Shown here one piece after another: positions 32,081-42,150 of a stretch of DNA of 64,000 nucleotides. The stretch is from Methylophilus sp. (GTDB lineage Bacteria > Pseudomonadota > Gammaproteobacteria > Burkholderiales > Methylophilaceae): NCBI RefSeq assembly GCF_008015755.1, contig NZ_SSGF01000017.1, positions 1 to 64,000 of the forward strand, in the 5' to 3' direction. The notes beneath the pieces were generated by a model. It did not search any database and was not told where the DNA came from. It saw only the letters and a list, made by a program, of their open reading frames with translations. The position numbers were made by a program, and so were the translations under genes. Position 1 is the stretch's first letter. Each line of letters begins with the position of its first letter.

Positions 32081-35000
32081 TGAATAGCATCTTGAGCTTT
32101 GCAGTCAACTTCCGGTGGCTGGTAATTTTTCTTACATTCATTATGACTGGGATCGGTGCCTGGCAACTCAATCTACTACCGATTGATGTGACGCCTGACA
32201 TTACTAATAAACAGGTACAAATCAATACGGTAGTGCCAACATTAACGCCGGTGGAAGTTGAAAAACGCGTGACGTATCCCATTGAAACCGCGATTGCCGG
32301 TTTGAATGGCGTTGAGAATTTCCGTTCGTTTTCAAGAAATGGTTTTAGCCAAGTCACGGTCATTTTTAAAGAAAGTGCCAACCTCTACTTTATGCGGCAG
32401 CAGGTTGCAGAGCGACTATCACTCGCTAGGGCCAACTTGCCAGACGGTGCCGAACCGATCATGGGTCCTGTATCAACTGGTCTTGGAGAAGTGTTTCATT
32501 ACAGTGTTGAATTCGCATTTCCTGATGGAAAGAATGCCCCCAGAATAGATGGAAAACCAGGCTGGCAAACAGACGGAAGTTTCCTCACTGATGAAGGTCA
32601 GCGTCTTTACGGTCGTATCTCACAATTAGCTTATCTACGCACCGTTCAGGATTGGATTATTCGACCACAACTACGAACAACGGCTGGGGTTGCTGATGTT
32701 GATAGTCTGGGTGGATATGTGAAGCAATACGTGGTTGAACCCGAGCCTAATAAGTTATCAGTTTATGGCATATCCCTACAGCAGCTAGGCAAAGCGCTGG
32801 AAGAAAACAACACATCGGTTGGAGGTAATTATATTCAACGGTCAGGTGAAGCTTATCTTGTCCGAGCAGATGGTCGAATCAAAACGATTGAAGATATATC
32901 GCATGCAGTAGTCACCACTAAACAAGGTGTACCAATCAGTGTTGAGCAAGTAGCCAAGGTAAGTATCGGCGGAGAACTTCGGACTGGCGCCGCAAGCCGG
33001 GATGGCTATGAAACAGTGGTTGGTAGTGCGTTAATGCTTGTGGGTGCCAATAGCAGGATCGTTGCCGGTGCTGTAGGAGAGAAGCTAAAAGTAATCGGTA
33101 ATACTCTCCCACCAGGCATTGTCATTGTTCCAACGTTAGACAGATCTCAGCTTGTGATTGCAACCATCTCCACAGTCTCTAAAAACCTTGTTGAAGGCGC
33201 TTTGCTTGTTGTAGTGGTTCTGTTTGTTTTACTTGGTAATTGGCGCGCAGCATTGATTGCGGCGCTTGTTATCCCGATTTCATTTATGTTGAGTGCCATT
33301 GGGATGAACTCGCTCAATATATCCGGTAATTTAATGAGCTTGGGGGCATTGGACTTTGGCCTGATTATAGATGGCGCAGTCATCGTTGTAGAAAATGCTT
33401 TACGCAGACTCTCTGAGCGACAAAAACATCTTGGCCGCCGACTTGAATTAAATGAGCGGTTAGAGGAAGTGATTGCATCATCCAAAGAAATGGTTCGGCC
33501 TTCGGTATATGGTCAAGCAGTCATTTTTCTAGTGTTTTTGCCTTGCCTGACATTCCAAGGGGTTGAAGGCAAAATGTTCTCACCTATGGTAATCACCCTT
33601 ATGTTGGCTTTGGCATGTGCGTTTGCACTTTCCATGACATTTGTACCTGCATTAATAGCCATATTTCTCAAAGGCGATTACCAGGAGAAAGAAACATTCC
33701 TCGTAAAGAAAACAAAGCATTTATACGAACCTCTTTTGCATCGAGTAATGGCGTCTCCACGCATGTGTATTGCCATTGCGGCGCTCGTTTTAGTCGCAGC
33801 AGGATTCACCTTTAAAAATGTAGGTAGCGAATTTATGCCTACATTGGATGAGCAAAATCTCAATCTGTCTTCAGTGCGGATTGCCTCTACATCCATTGAG
33901 CAATCTGTGGCACTGGATCTGCTTTTAGAAAAAGCATTGCTGAAGTTGCCAGAGGTCGAAACTGTTTACTCAAAAGCAGGTACGGCCAGTTTAGCTGCCG
34001 ACCCTATGCCGCCTAATGCTTCAGATAACTACATCATTCTTAAACCTAAATCAGAGTGGCCTGAAGGCATTACCACTAAACAGCAAGTCATTGATCGTAT
34101 TAGAACAGCTACGGAGCCTATTATTGGCAACAATTATGATGTAACTCAACCAATTGAGATGCGCTTTAACGAATTGATTGGTGGGGTTCGAAGCGACGTG
34201 GCAGTAAAACTATATGGCGATGATGTAGACCAACTGGCGCTCGCTGCTAAACATATCTCAAATGTGTTGCGTAAAACACCCGGAGCTATTGATACACGGG
34301 TTGCCCAGACAAGTGGATTCCCAACGTTTGAAATCACCTTTGACCGTGCAGCTATTGCTCGCTATGGATTAACTGTCAAAGAGGTTGCTGATACAGTTTC
34401 TGCGGCGTTGGCCGGGTTACCTTCAGGCCAGATATTTGAAGGAGATAAACGTTTTGATGTGACGATCAGGATGCCACTTGAACAGCGTAATAATCTGGAT
34501 ATTATCGGTTCATTGCCAATCGTAACTTCTGTTGGGGGTGAGCAATTCTCAGTGCCTCTTAGGCAGTTGGTGCAGTTCAAGTTTACCCAAGGCATGAATG
34601 AAGTAAGCCGTGATAACGGCAAGCGACGTATTTACATTGAAGCTAATGTGGAAGGTCGAGACTTAGGTAGTTTTGTCGCTGATGCACAGAAACGCATAGA
34701 ACGAGAGGTCAAATTACCCACTGGCTCCTGGATTGAATGGGGTGGACAGTTCCAAAACCTTCAAGAAGCCACCGAACGTCTTTCAATGATTGTACCCATA
34801 TGCCTGTTATTGATCGCAGCGGCTATTTACCTTGCAATTGGCAATATTGGACTATCAGCAATCGTGATGACGACGGTTCCGCTAGCTATGGCCGGCGGGG
34901 TATTCGCATTGGCACTCAGAGGTATTCCGTTCTCGATCTCGGCTGCCGTTGGATTTATCGCAGTTTCGGGTGTAGCTGTTTTAAATGGCTTGGTATTGAT

Positions 35001-35265
35001 CTCTGCTATTAAAAAACGTATTGATGCCGGTATACCTGTAGAAGAAGCTGTGAGTGAAGGCTCCATGGAACGATTCAGACCAGTAATGATGACAGCATTG
35101 GTAGCGATACTTGGGTTTATTCCAATGGCGATCGCCACCACTACAGGAGCTGAAGTTCAAAAGCCTCTTGCGACGGTGGTTATTGGCGGGCTAATGTCTG
35201 CCACAGCCTTAACTCTCTTAGTTTTGCCGGCATTAACCACCATGCTTCTTAAGCGTAATAAATAG
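32077..35265 (+). CDS. czcA: Heavy-metal RND transporter (CzcA/CusA family)
   Basis: 1062 aa; DVTPDITNKQVQINT, GALDFGLIIDGAVIVVEN. Confidence 0.95.
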   Translation: MMNSILSFAVNFRWLVIFLTFIMTGIGAWQLNLLPIDVTPDITNKQVQINTVVPTLTPVEVEKRVTYPIETAIAGLNGVENFRSFSRNGFSQVTVIFKESANLYFMRQQVAERLSLARANLPDGAEPIMGPVSTGLGEVFHYSVEFAFPDGKNAPRIDGKPGWQTDGSFLTDEGQRLYGRISQLAYLRTVQDWIIRPQLRTTAGVADVDSLGGYVKQYVVEPEPNKLSVYGISLQQLGKALEENNTSVGGNYIQRSGEAYLVRADGRIKTIEDISHAVVTTKQGVPISVEQVAKVSIGGELRTGAASRDGYETVVGSALMLVGANSRIVAGAVGEKLKVIGNTLPPGIVIVPTLDRSQLVIATISTVSKNLVEGALLVVVVLFVLLGNWRAALIAALVIPISFMLSAIGMNSLNISGNLMSLGALDFGLIIDGAVIVVENALRRLSERQKHLGRRLELNERLEEVIASSKEMVRPSVYGQAVIFLVFLPCLTFQGVEGKMFSPMVITLMLALACAFALSMTFVPALIAIFLKGDYQEKETFLVKKTKHLYEPLLHRVMASPRMCIAIAALVLVAAGFTFKNVGSEFMPTLDEQNLNLSSVRIASTSIEQSVALDLLLEKALLKLPEVETVYSKAGTASLAADPMPPNASDNYIILKPKSEWPEGITTKQQVIDRIRTATEPIIGNNYDVTQPIEMRFNELIGGVRSDVAVKLYGDDVDQLALAAKHISNVLRKTPGAIDTRVAQTSGFPTFEITFDRAAIARYGLTVKEVADTVSAALAGLPSGQIFEGDKRFDVTIRMPLEQRNNLDIIGSLPIVTSVGGEQFSVPLRQLVQFKFTQGMNEVSRDNGKRRIYIEANVEGRDLGSFVADAQKRIEREVKLPTGSWIEWGGQFQNLQEATERLSMIVPICLLLIAAAIYLAIGNIGLSAIVMTTVPLAMAGGVFALALRGIPFSISAAVGFIAVSGVAVLNGLVLISAIKKRIDAGIPVEEAVSEGSMERFRPVMMTALVAILGFIPMAIATTTGAEVQKPLATVVIGGLMSATALTLLVLPALTTMLLKRNK

Positions 35266-35275
35266 GGAGATTTCG

Positions 35276-36598
35276 ATGTTTTCAGTATTAGAAAATCGCA
35301 CTTATCGTCATCTGTTTCTAGCCCAAGTTGTTGCTTTACTCGGGACGGGGTTAGCTACAGTTGCTCTTGGATTCCTGGCTTTTGATTTGTCGGGAGGTAA
35401 TGCTGGCGAAATACTTGGCACTGCCCTCGCCATTAAAATGGTTGCTTATATTTTGGTCGCTCCGATTGCTAGTGCAGTAGCAATCAATTTTCCTCGAAGA
35501 AAACTGTTGGTAACGCTTGATTTAATTAGAGCAGTGGTAGCGTTAGCGTTGCCATTCGTCACTCAAGCTTGGCAGGTATATGTGCTGATATTTGTTCTGC
35601 AATCAGCCTCTGCTGCCTTCACACCAATATTTCAGGCGACGATCCCTGATATTCTCCCGGAAGAAAAAGACTACATAAAAGCGTTGTCACTTTCCAGACT
35701 GGCTTACGACTTAGAGAGCGTCGCCAGCCCGATGATTGCGGCAGCACTTATAACAGTCGTCAGTTTTCATGGGATATTTGTTGGCACTACGATTGGATTC
35801 ATTGCATCAGCGGCGCTCATCGTTTCGGTAATATTACCGAAGAACTTACCACTCATTCAACGTAGTATTTATGAAAGAACCACCAGAGGCATTCGAATCT
35901 ATTTGTTAACTCCCCGGTTAAGAGGGTTGCTGGCTCTAAACTTGGTGGCGGCTTTCGCAAGTGCCATGGTAATTATCAATACAGTAGTGTTGGTGCAAGG
36001 CCAATTTAGATTAAGTCAAACATTCACCGCGATAGCGTTTGCTGTGTATGGGGCGGGATCTATGTTATCTGCGGTATTAATCCCACGGTTACTCATTAAT
36101 AAAACAGATAGAAGTGTCATGCTCACCGGAGCATGGATGATGAGCCTGTGCTTACCTTTTGGAGCGTTTGCTGATCAATATAATTTGATGCTACCAATGT
36201 GGTTTGTTTTAGGTGTCGGGTATTCATTAATGCAGACACCTTCAGGTCGATTGCTGCGACGTTCATCGCACGATGAAGATCGACCAAGTTTATTTGCAGC
36301 ACAGTTTGCCCTGTCGCATTCATGTTGGCTAATTGCATATCCGATGGCAGGATGGCTTGGAAGTGGTGCTGGGTTACCCATGACATTCATCACCATGGGA
36401 GTTTTAGCGGGAGTAGCCACCCTGGCAAGTATTCTGTTCTGGCCCAGACAAGATTTAGAAGTGATTCCTCATCAGCACACTGAATTAGCATCGGATGACC
36501 CTCACATGCAACTAGTAAATGCTTCTGGAGTCCATGAGCATTTATATTTCATCGATGATATACATTCCGAATGGCCTAAAGAAATACAAAAGTTCTAA
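35276..36598 (+). CDS. MFS transporter
   Basis: 440 aa, 12-TM pattern, adjacent to czc operon. Confidence 0.85.
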   Translation: MFSVLENRTYRHLFLAQVVALLGTGLATVALGFLAFDLSGGNAGEILGTALAIKMVAYILVAPIASAVAINFPRRKLLVTLDLIRAVVALALPFVTQAWQVYVLIFVLQSASAAFTPIFQATIPDILPEEKDYIKALSLSRLAYDLESVASPMIAAALITVVSFHGIFVGTTIGFIASAALIVSVILPKNLPLIQRSIYERTTRGIRIYLLTPRLRGLLALNLVAAFASAMVIINTVVLVQGQFRLSQTFTAIAFAVYGAGSMLSAVLIPRLLINKTDRSVMLTGAWMMSLCLPFGAFADQYNLMLPMWFVLGVGYSLMQTPSGRLLRRSSHDEDRPSLFAAQFALSHSCWLIAYPMAGWLGSGAGLPMTFITMGVLAGVATLASILFWPRQDLEVIPHQHTELASDDPHMQLVNASGVHEHLYFIDDIHSEWPKEIQKF

Positions 36599-36606
36599 TC
36601 ATCAAT

Positions 36607-36641
36607 AAAAAAGCGGCCAGCAAGGTGCTGAGCCGCTTTTC
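36607..36641 (+). terminator. Rho-independent terminator
   Basis: AAAAGCGGC...GCCGCTTTT hairpin, bidirectional appearance. Confidence 0.7.
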
Positions 36642-36655
36642 ATCACTCGATAAGA

Positions 36656-36832
36656 TCATTTACTCCAGTGACCAAGAACCCATTGCCATTGATGAGTCCC
36701 GTAATCCCATCTCCAATGTGCTTTTACCCATTTAGTTTTTCCTAGTGGGCGCATCGTCTGCATATTCTGCATGCGATCTATGGGCTTAGGTGGTTTGGGT
36801 GGTTTTGGGCTTTTAATTTTAAAAGTAACCAT
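36656..36832 (-). CDS. Short Trp-rich protein (58 aa), not in ORF track
   Basis: MVTFKIKSPKPPKPPKPIDRMQNMQTMRPLGKTKWVKAHWRWDYGTHQWQWVLGHWSK*. Confidence 0.6.
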   Translation of the reverse strand: MVTFKIKSPKPPKPPKPIDRMQNMQTMRPLGKTKWVKAHWRWDYGTHQWQWVLGHWSK

Positions 36833-36855
36833 CTACTCCTCCAGTCTCAGCCTAT

Positions 36856-36987
36856 TCAATGACAATGATAATCGCCAGTTTTTCGATCATGATGACACCC
36901 ATCTTTGTCAGTTCCCCCAGAATGCGCATGAGCAAAACTAGATCCAATGGTAAAGACCATAACTACTAAAGCAATAATTCCTTTCAT
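36856..36987 (-). CDS. Small secreted YHYH-type protein (43 aa), not in ORF track
   Basis: MKGIIALVVMVFTIGSSFAHAHSGGTDKDGCHHDRKTGDYHCH*. Confidence 0.7.
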   Translation of the reverse strand: MKGIIALVVMVFTIGSSFAHAHSGGTDKDGCHHDRKTGDYHCH

Positions 36988-37164
36988 AACCAACCCCCTT
37001 TAGGACTGTATTACATTAATGGAATCATTCACTAATCAATAGTAAATGCTTTTGAAGCATACTCCTTTCGGCATGAAGCTGCTGGAAAAGCTCAGTGGCT
37101 GGTGTATCCCTGTCCACCAGGCCTTCACTTTCAAAATATGATTACGTTAACGATGATTGAAAAC

Positions 37165-38076
37165 TCATGGACTTTGAGTCTTCATCGCTTTTTGTATTGT
37201 TTTGGCTAAGTCGGCAGCTCGTCCTTTGCCCCAGTAATGCATGAACAGATAATGCGGCTCTTCATCAGTCATATGTTGATGAATAGCAACTACGTTAATT
37301 CCGCCCCCACGCATCGTTTTTAGAACACCTTGCAATTCATTAGGAAGCATCGCGAAATCACCATCTACAACGGCCTTGTCATCGGTGCCGGCAAAAGCCG
37401 CCCAAGTATTTACACCCATGGCATTCGCAATCGGTTTCCCGTGCATGGAAGATGCTCTACCGAATGAAATTTTGAACATGCCGTCTTTGCTTTCCCCCTT
37501 TTTTCCAAAAAGCTCTTCAAGTGGTGGGGCAGAAATTGTACTGATTGATGGGATTTCACCGTCGAAGGACTTCTGTGGTTCAGGCTTTGCCTTCCTAATG
37601 GCATCAATCGTCTCGTAAACATGCTTTACACCATTGGCCAACGTAATTTCGTTTCCCATCCCGCCAATATGCATGAAATACACTTTGGGATTATCAAAGA
37701 AGAAGTGATTATGAAGCGCTGTCACTTCCAGCCCTGACTCAAATGCTGCACTCATAACCGGGTTAACTTCATCTTCGAACAGAACAGTATCGCCCATCAT
37801 CATAAGGTGATTCTGTCCCGGAGTGAACGCTGCCCAAGAGGTCAATCCCATAAAAGGTGGCATCTTCCAATTATCGACATTAACCTGAACATCCGTGCGA
37901 GGGCGAGATATCTTGAATACCTGTTCTGTTTCGGTGTACTGACCTTTTAAACCCGTAATTTTCTCGATTGAAGCTGTATCAAACGATGGCCCAGCAACGA
38001 TTGCCGTAGAAGTGAAAAGAGACATCGCAGTTGCGATACCCAGTGTTTTAAGTCGTTGCATCATTTTTCCTTTCAC
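37165..38076 (-). CDS. DUF1259 (LppY/LpqO) family protein
   Basis: Duplicated LTSWAAFTPG/NTWAAFAG and ALHNHFFFDNPKVYFMHIGG / AIHQHMTDEEPHYLFMHYWG repeats, signal peptide. Confidence 0.85.
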   Translation of the reverse strand: MKGKMMQRLKTLGIATAMSLFTSTAIVAGPSFDTASIEKITGLKGQYTETEQVFKISRPRTDVQVNVDNWKMPPFMGLTSWAAFTPGQNHLMMMGDTVLFEDEVNPVMSAAFESGLEVTALHNHFFFDNPKVYFMHIGGMGNEITLANGVKHVYETIDAIRKAKPEPQKSFDGEIPSISTISAPPLEELFGKKGESKDGMFKISFGRASSMHGKPIANAMGVNTWAAFAGTDDKAVVDGDFAMLPNELQGVLKTMRGGGINVVAIHQHMTDEEPHYLFMHYWGKGRAADLAKTIQKAMKTQSP

Positions 38077-38079
38077 AAA

Positions 38080-39429
38080 TCAAAAGCTAAGTTTCAACAA
38101 CATGCCCAGTAGGCCTGATGCAAGAATCACGGCAATAACACCGACCTTAAATCTGAAGATCGCTATTAAAGACAGGGCAGCGAGAACGAGGGAAAGCCAA
38201 TCAATACCACTGCTAAAGCCGGTAGGCCAAAATACGTGATAGGCAAAGAAAAATGCCAGATTAAGAATGACTCCGACAACCGCAGCGGTAATTGCAGTCA
38301 ACGGCGCAGTGAACTTTAGGTTGCCATGCGTAGTTTCTATGAAAGGGCCGCCCATCAGGATGAAGACAAAACTAGGGAGAAAAGTAAAGAAGGTTACGAT
38401 GGAAGCAGCAACGAAAGCGGAACCAAATACGGCATTTACGCCAAACACCTGACTTACCCATCCCCCTACAAAGCCAACAAATGTCACAACCATGATCAAT
38501 GGCCCTGGTGTGGTCTCTCCCAAGGCCAAACCATCAATCATTTGGACCGGTGTTAGCCAGTTGTAATGCTCCACCGCACCCTGATATACGTAAGGTAAAA
38601 CGGCATAAGCCCCACCAAAGGTAAGCAGTGCTGCTTTTGTGAAAAACCAACCCATCTGAGTGAAAGCGGAATCCCAGCCATAAACAGTTGCCAATGCTGA
38701 AATTGTTACAGCCCATATTCCTAACCCAATTGCTAGTACAAGGCCAAATTTTTGCCATGTGAATAAAGCATGGTCAGGAGTTGGCGTGTCATCATCGATC
38801 AACGCTTTGCCATATTCATGTTTGCTGGCGCTATGTCCGCCTCCGCCCTGGAAATATTGAGGATGATATTTGCCACCTAGATATCCAATCACACCAGCAG
38901 TGAGAACGATGATAGGAAATGGCAATTTGATGGCAAAGATTGCTATGAATGCAAGGGCAGCTATGCCCCATAGCACTTTGTTCTTAAGTGCACGTGACCC
39001 TATTCGGTATGAAGCGAATAAAACAATGGCAACAACTGCAGGTTTGATCCCATATAGAATTCCTGCTACTGCAGGCAAAGAACCATATGCCATATATACA
39101 AAGGCTAGGCCAATAAGAATAAAAAATGAGGGCAAAACAAAAAGAACACCAGCAGCAATACCTCCCCATGTCCGGTGCATGAGCCAGCCAATATATGTAG
39201 CTAATTGTTGAGCCTCAGGGCCTGGAAGTAACATGCAGTAGTTGAGAGCATGCAGGAACCGTTTTTCAGATATCCAACGTTTTTTCTCAACCAGGTCGTG
39301 ATGCATGATGGCGATTTGTCCTGCAGGGCCTCCAAAACTGATAAAGCCCAACTTGAGCCAATACAAGAAAGCCTCTTTGAAGGAAATAGGGGTATTGGGG
39401 GAAGAGGTATTATTATTTGTCGCGTCCAT
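38080..39429 (-). CDS. chrA: Chromate transporter ChrA, two-domain
   Basis: SFGGPAGQIAIMHHDLVEKKRWI, LPGPEAQQLATYIGW, TPGPLIMVVTFVG. Confidence 0.95.
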   Translation of the reverse strand: MDATNNNTSSPNTPISFKEAFLYWLKLGFISFGGPAGQIAIMHHDLVEKKRWISEKRFLHALNYCMLLPGPEAQQLATYIGWLMHRTWGGIAAGVLFVLPSFFILIGLAFVYMAYGSLPAVAGILYGIKPAVVAIVLFASYRIGSRALKNKVLWGIAALAFIAIFAIKLPFPIIVLTAGVIGYLGGKYHPQYFQGGGGHSASKHEYGKALIDDDTPTPDHALFTWQKFGLVLAIGLGIWAVTISALATVYGWDSAFTQMGWFFTKAALLTFGGAYAVLPYVYQGAVEHYNWLTPVQMIDGLALGETTPGPLIMVVTFVGFVGGWVSQVFGVNAVFGSAFVAASIVTFFTFLPSFVFILMGGPFIETTHGNLKFTAPLTAITAAVVGVILNLAFFFAYHVFWPTGFSSGIDWLSLVLAALSLIAIFRFKVGVIAVILASGLLGMLLKLSF

Positions 39430-39568
39430 AAGCTCTCATTTCGTGGGAATTCCCAAGATTTGAGCAGACCTTGGACGGAAATCGTCTTGAAACGGGGAGG
39501 CTGCTTAATCCCCATGCCTTCATTATAATTTTATTCTAGTGACATGACAATATCTAAAAAATGCTTTT

Positions 39569-40885
39569 TCAGTGAGTATTTGTTTGTGGCTGATTTTTAG
39601 GATAAACACGAACGAGCAAAACTTTAGGCCCAAGCATTTTTTTGACTACAACATCGAATTTCTCGAAAGGAATACGCTGTCCTTCTTCTGGTAATTCAGC
39701 TAACTTCCACAAAATTAGACCAGCAACCGTATCAGCCTCTACCGATTCAATATCGATGCCTAAAGTACGCTCTAAAGTATTGATAGACAAAGTTCCTTTA
39801 CCCAAAAGCGAACCATCATCAAGCTTTGTCCATTCACTTTGAGACTGGCGGAATTCATCTCGGATATCTCCTACCAACGCAGATAGCAAATTATCTAATG
39901 TGATAAATCCAATTGGGGGATAGCCCTCATGACCAACTATTGTTAGATGCGGAGCACCCTTTTGAAGGCGTCGGAACAGCTCATTTGCTGAGGTGTCTGG
40001 CTTGACGAGAGTCACTGGCCTTAATATCTTATGTATAGCGTTAAAATCTGGATTTTTGCTGAAGGTAATAAACAAATCTTTGATATGCACTATCCCCTGA
40101 ACTTGGCCCTCATTTGAGACTAGTGGATATCGGCTATAACGATGTTGGGCAATACGTTCCATATGTGCTTTGAACGTATCACCTTCCAATAACACCGCCG
40201 CTTCCTGGAATGGATGCATAAGATCAGAGACTTTAAGTTGCCGGAAATCAATTGCCTGCGCTAATACTTTCAATTCCGATGCGCTAAACTCAGCACTAGG
40301 TCGAGAGCTTCTTAGAATGATCTTTAGCTCTTCAGGGGAGTAATGTGTATCGTGTCCTTCTTTAGGCTCTAATTTCAAAGCCTTAATGACCAGATTAGAA
40401 CTTTTATTTAATACCCAAATGGCAGGAAACATTACCCAATAAAAAGTGAAGAGGCCCGGAGAAGTCAACAAACCTATGCGCTCAGCCATACGAATGGCTA
40501 AGGACTTTGGCACTAATTCACCGACCACAATGTGTAAATATGAAATGGTGAAAAAAGCAGTGACGAAGGCAATGCCATGTATCCACTGTTGATTTGTTAC
40601 TCCAATACTTACCAATGCAGGTTCAACTAAAGCGGCAAAAGCGGGCTCACCTACCCAGCCCAAACCTAACGAAGCTAACGTGATGCCCAATTGGCAAGCG
40701 GATAAATAAGCATCTAAATCACTATGTACCTTTGCCAGCATCCGGCCGCGCCATCCCAGATTCTTTGCAATGGCATTCACACGCGTGCTGCGCAATTTAA
40801 CCAGGCTAAATTCAGCGGCTACAAAAAAACCATTTAAAAGCACGAGCAAGAATGCCCAGAAAACTAATAATAAATTACTACTCAC
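39569..40885 (-). CDS. CNNM/CBS-domain hemolysin-like transporter (TlyC/CorC family)
   Basis: DUF21 N-terminus, CBS pair, CorC_HlyC C-terminus. Confidence 0.9.
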   Translation of the reverse strand: MSSNLLLVFWAFLLVLLNGFFVAAEFSLVKLRSTRVNAIAKNLGWRGRMLAKVHSDLDAYLSACQLGITLASLGLGWVGEPAFAALVEPALVSIGVTNQQWIHGIAFVTAFFTISYLHIVVGELVPKSLAIRMAERIGLLTSPGLFTFYWVMFPAIWVLNKSSNLVIKALKLEPKEGHDTHYSPEELKIILRSSRPSAEFSASELKVLAQAIDFRQLKVSDLMHPFQEAAVLLEGDTFKAHMERIAQHRYSRYPLVSNEGQVQGIVHIKDLFITFSKNPDFNAIHKILRPVTLVKPDTSANELFRRLQKGAPHLTIVGHEGYPPIGFITLDNLLSALVGDIRDEFRQSQSEWTKLDDGSLLGKGTLSINTLERTLGIDIESVEADTVAGLILWKLAELPEEGQRIPFEKFDVVVKKMLGPKVLLVRVYPKNQPQTNTH

Positions 40886-41033
40886 GAATAATGCCTTAAT
40901 TCCCTTGTCAGCTGAAATGCAATTTGAGGGATTTGTAGTTTATATCTAGAACAGGTGGAATACCAATTGAACTGCTGAGACTCAACTGATTGTATTTCAA
41001 TGAATCAATTGATTGGATGAATAGGAATGTAGC

Positions 41034-41302
41034 TTAAGTGCGATTAATTTCTTTTAATTCATCGTATATTTTTTTTTGCAGATCATCTAACTTTAGCTCT
41101 TCATTTGCGATTAGATACGATAAAGTTAGTATCGTTAAGGGGTGAACTCCAATAGCATTTGCCAGGCTATCAACTTTCTCAACACTCGGTCTTTTTTTCC
41201 CATTCTCTAAAACTGACATATAAGTTCTGCTGGATATGTCGCTAAAAAACTCTTGCGTCAATTCTTTGCTTAGTCGGATTTCTTTAATGGCTTTGGCCAT
41301 AG
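41034..41302 (-). CDS. XRE-family regulator
   Basis: MAKAIKEIRLSKELTQEFFSDISSRTYMSVLENGKKRPSVEKVDSLANAIG. Confidence 0.8.
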
Positions 41303-41806
41303 CAAGACCTTGGCAAAACTGGCCAATCATTGCGCCAAAAAGCAGCCTCAGTGGAACGGAGTATGCGATTTCACCTCCCTTTCAGAAACTGAAGTGGATG
41401 CCATCCTTGCTGATTTGCCTGTCTCTAAAGTCTGGGGCGTGGGTAGACGGCTTGAGGCAAAATTAAATGAGGTAGGTGTCTTTAGCGCACTGCGGTTAAA
41501 GAAAGCGGATCTAAAGCGAATCCGCGACAAGTTTGGGGTGCTACTGGAGCGTACTGCACGAGAGTTGAGTGGTGAAATTTGGATTGAAATGGAAGATGAG
41601 CTTCCTGAAGCCAAACAAGTCATGAGTTCACGTTCATTCGGCGTACGAGCTTCTACTATGGCAGATCTCAGCCAGGCGGTTGCTTTTCATGCGGGGATCG
41701 CTGCAGAAAGGATGCGGCGTAAAGGATTATATGCGAACGGAGTCTATGTCTTTGCTCAGAATAGCCCGCATGATAAAGCTGAGTATTACTCAGGTCAGCT
41801 TTCAAT
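41303..41806 (+). pseudogene. umuC: umuC internal fragment (Y-family polymerase)
   Basis: KTLAKLANHCAKK...VSKVWGVGRRLEAKL...SRSFG...FAQNSPHDKAEYYSGQLSI; lacks palm N-terminus and C-terminus. Confidence 0.88.
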
Positions 41807-42150
41807 CGACCAGTTTCATTAAATTGATCACCTAATTTCTAAATGAAGTGCTCGCCAAAGTCGACTTGGTTGCTCACACTGTTTTTTTAATGATGAATAT
41901 TGTTAACTATTGCCAAATGCTCATACAACTCCTGCCTAAAGTATAAGTTCATTGAATTGTATGAATCATAAAATTGCATTTATATTGCATAGATGCGGCA
42001 CAATTAGAAAAGGCCACAAACTTTACACGGCATTAACCAACTCTGAGGACCAGGTGTGGTAAGTAAGATTTATGGCCTATCTAAATTATAAAGTAAAGAT
42101 TACATTGATTTTCCAATGTTACTTTCAGTATTAAATAACAAATATTTCAA

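Noticed and set aside
38870-39211. 113-aa plus-strand ORF opposite chrA
   Set aside because: Antisense to a clear chrA; no independent support.
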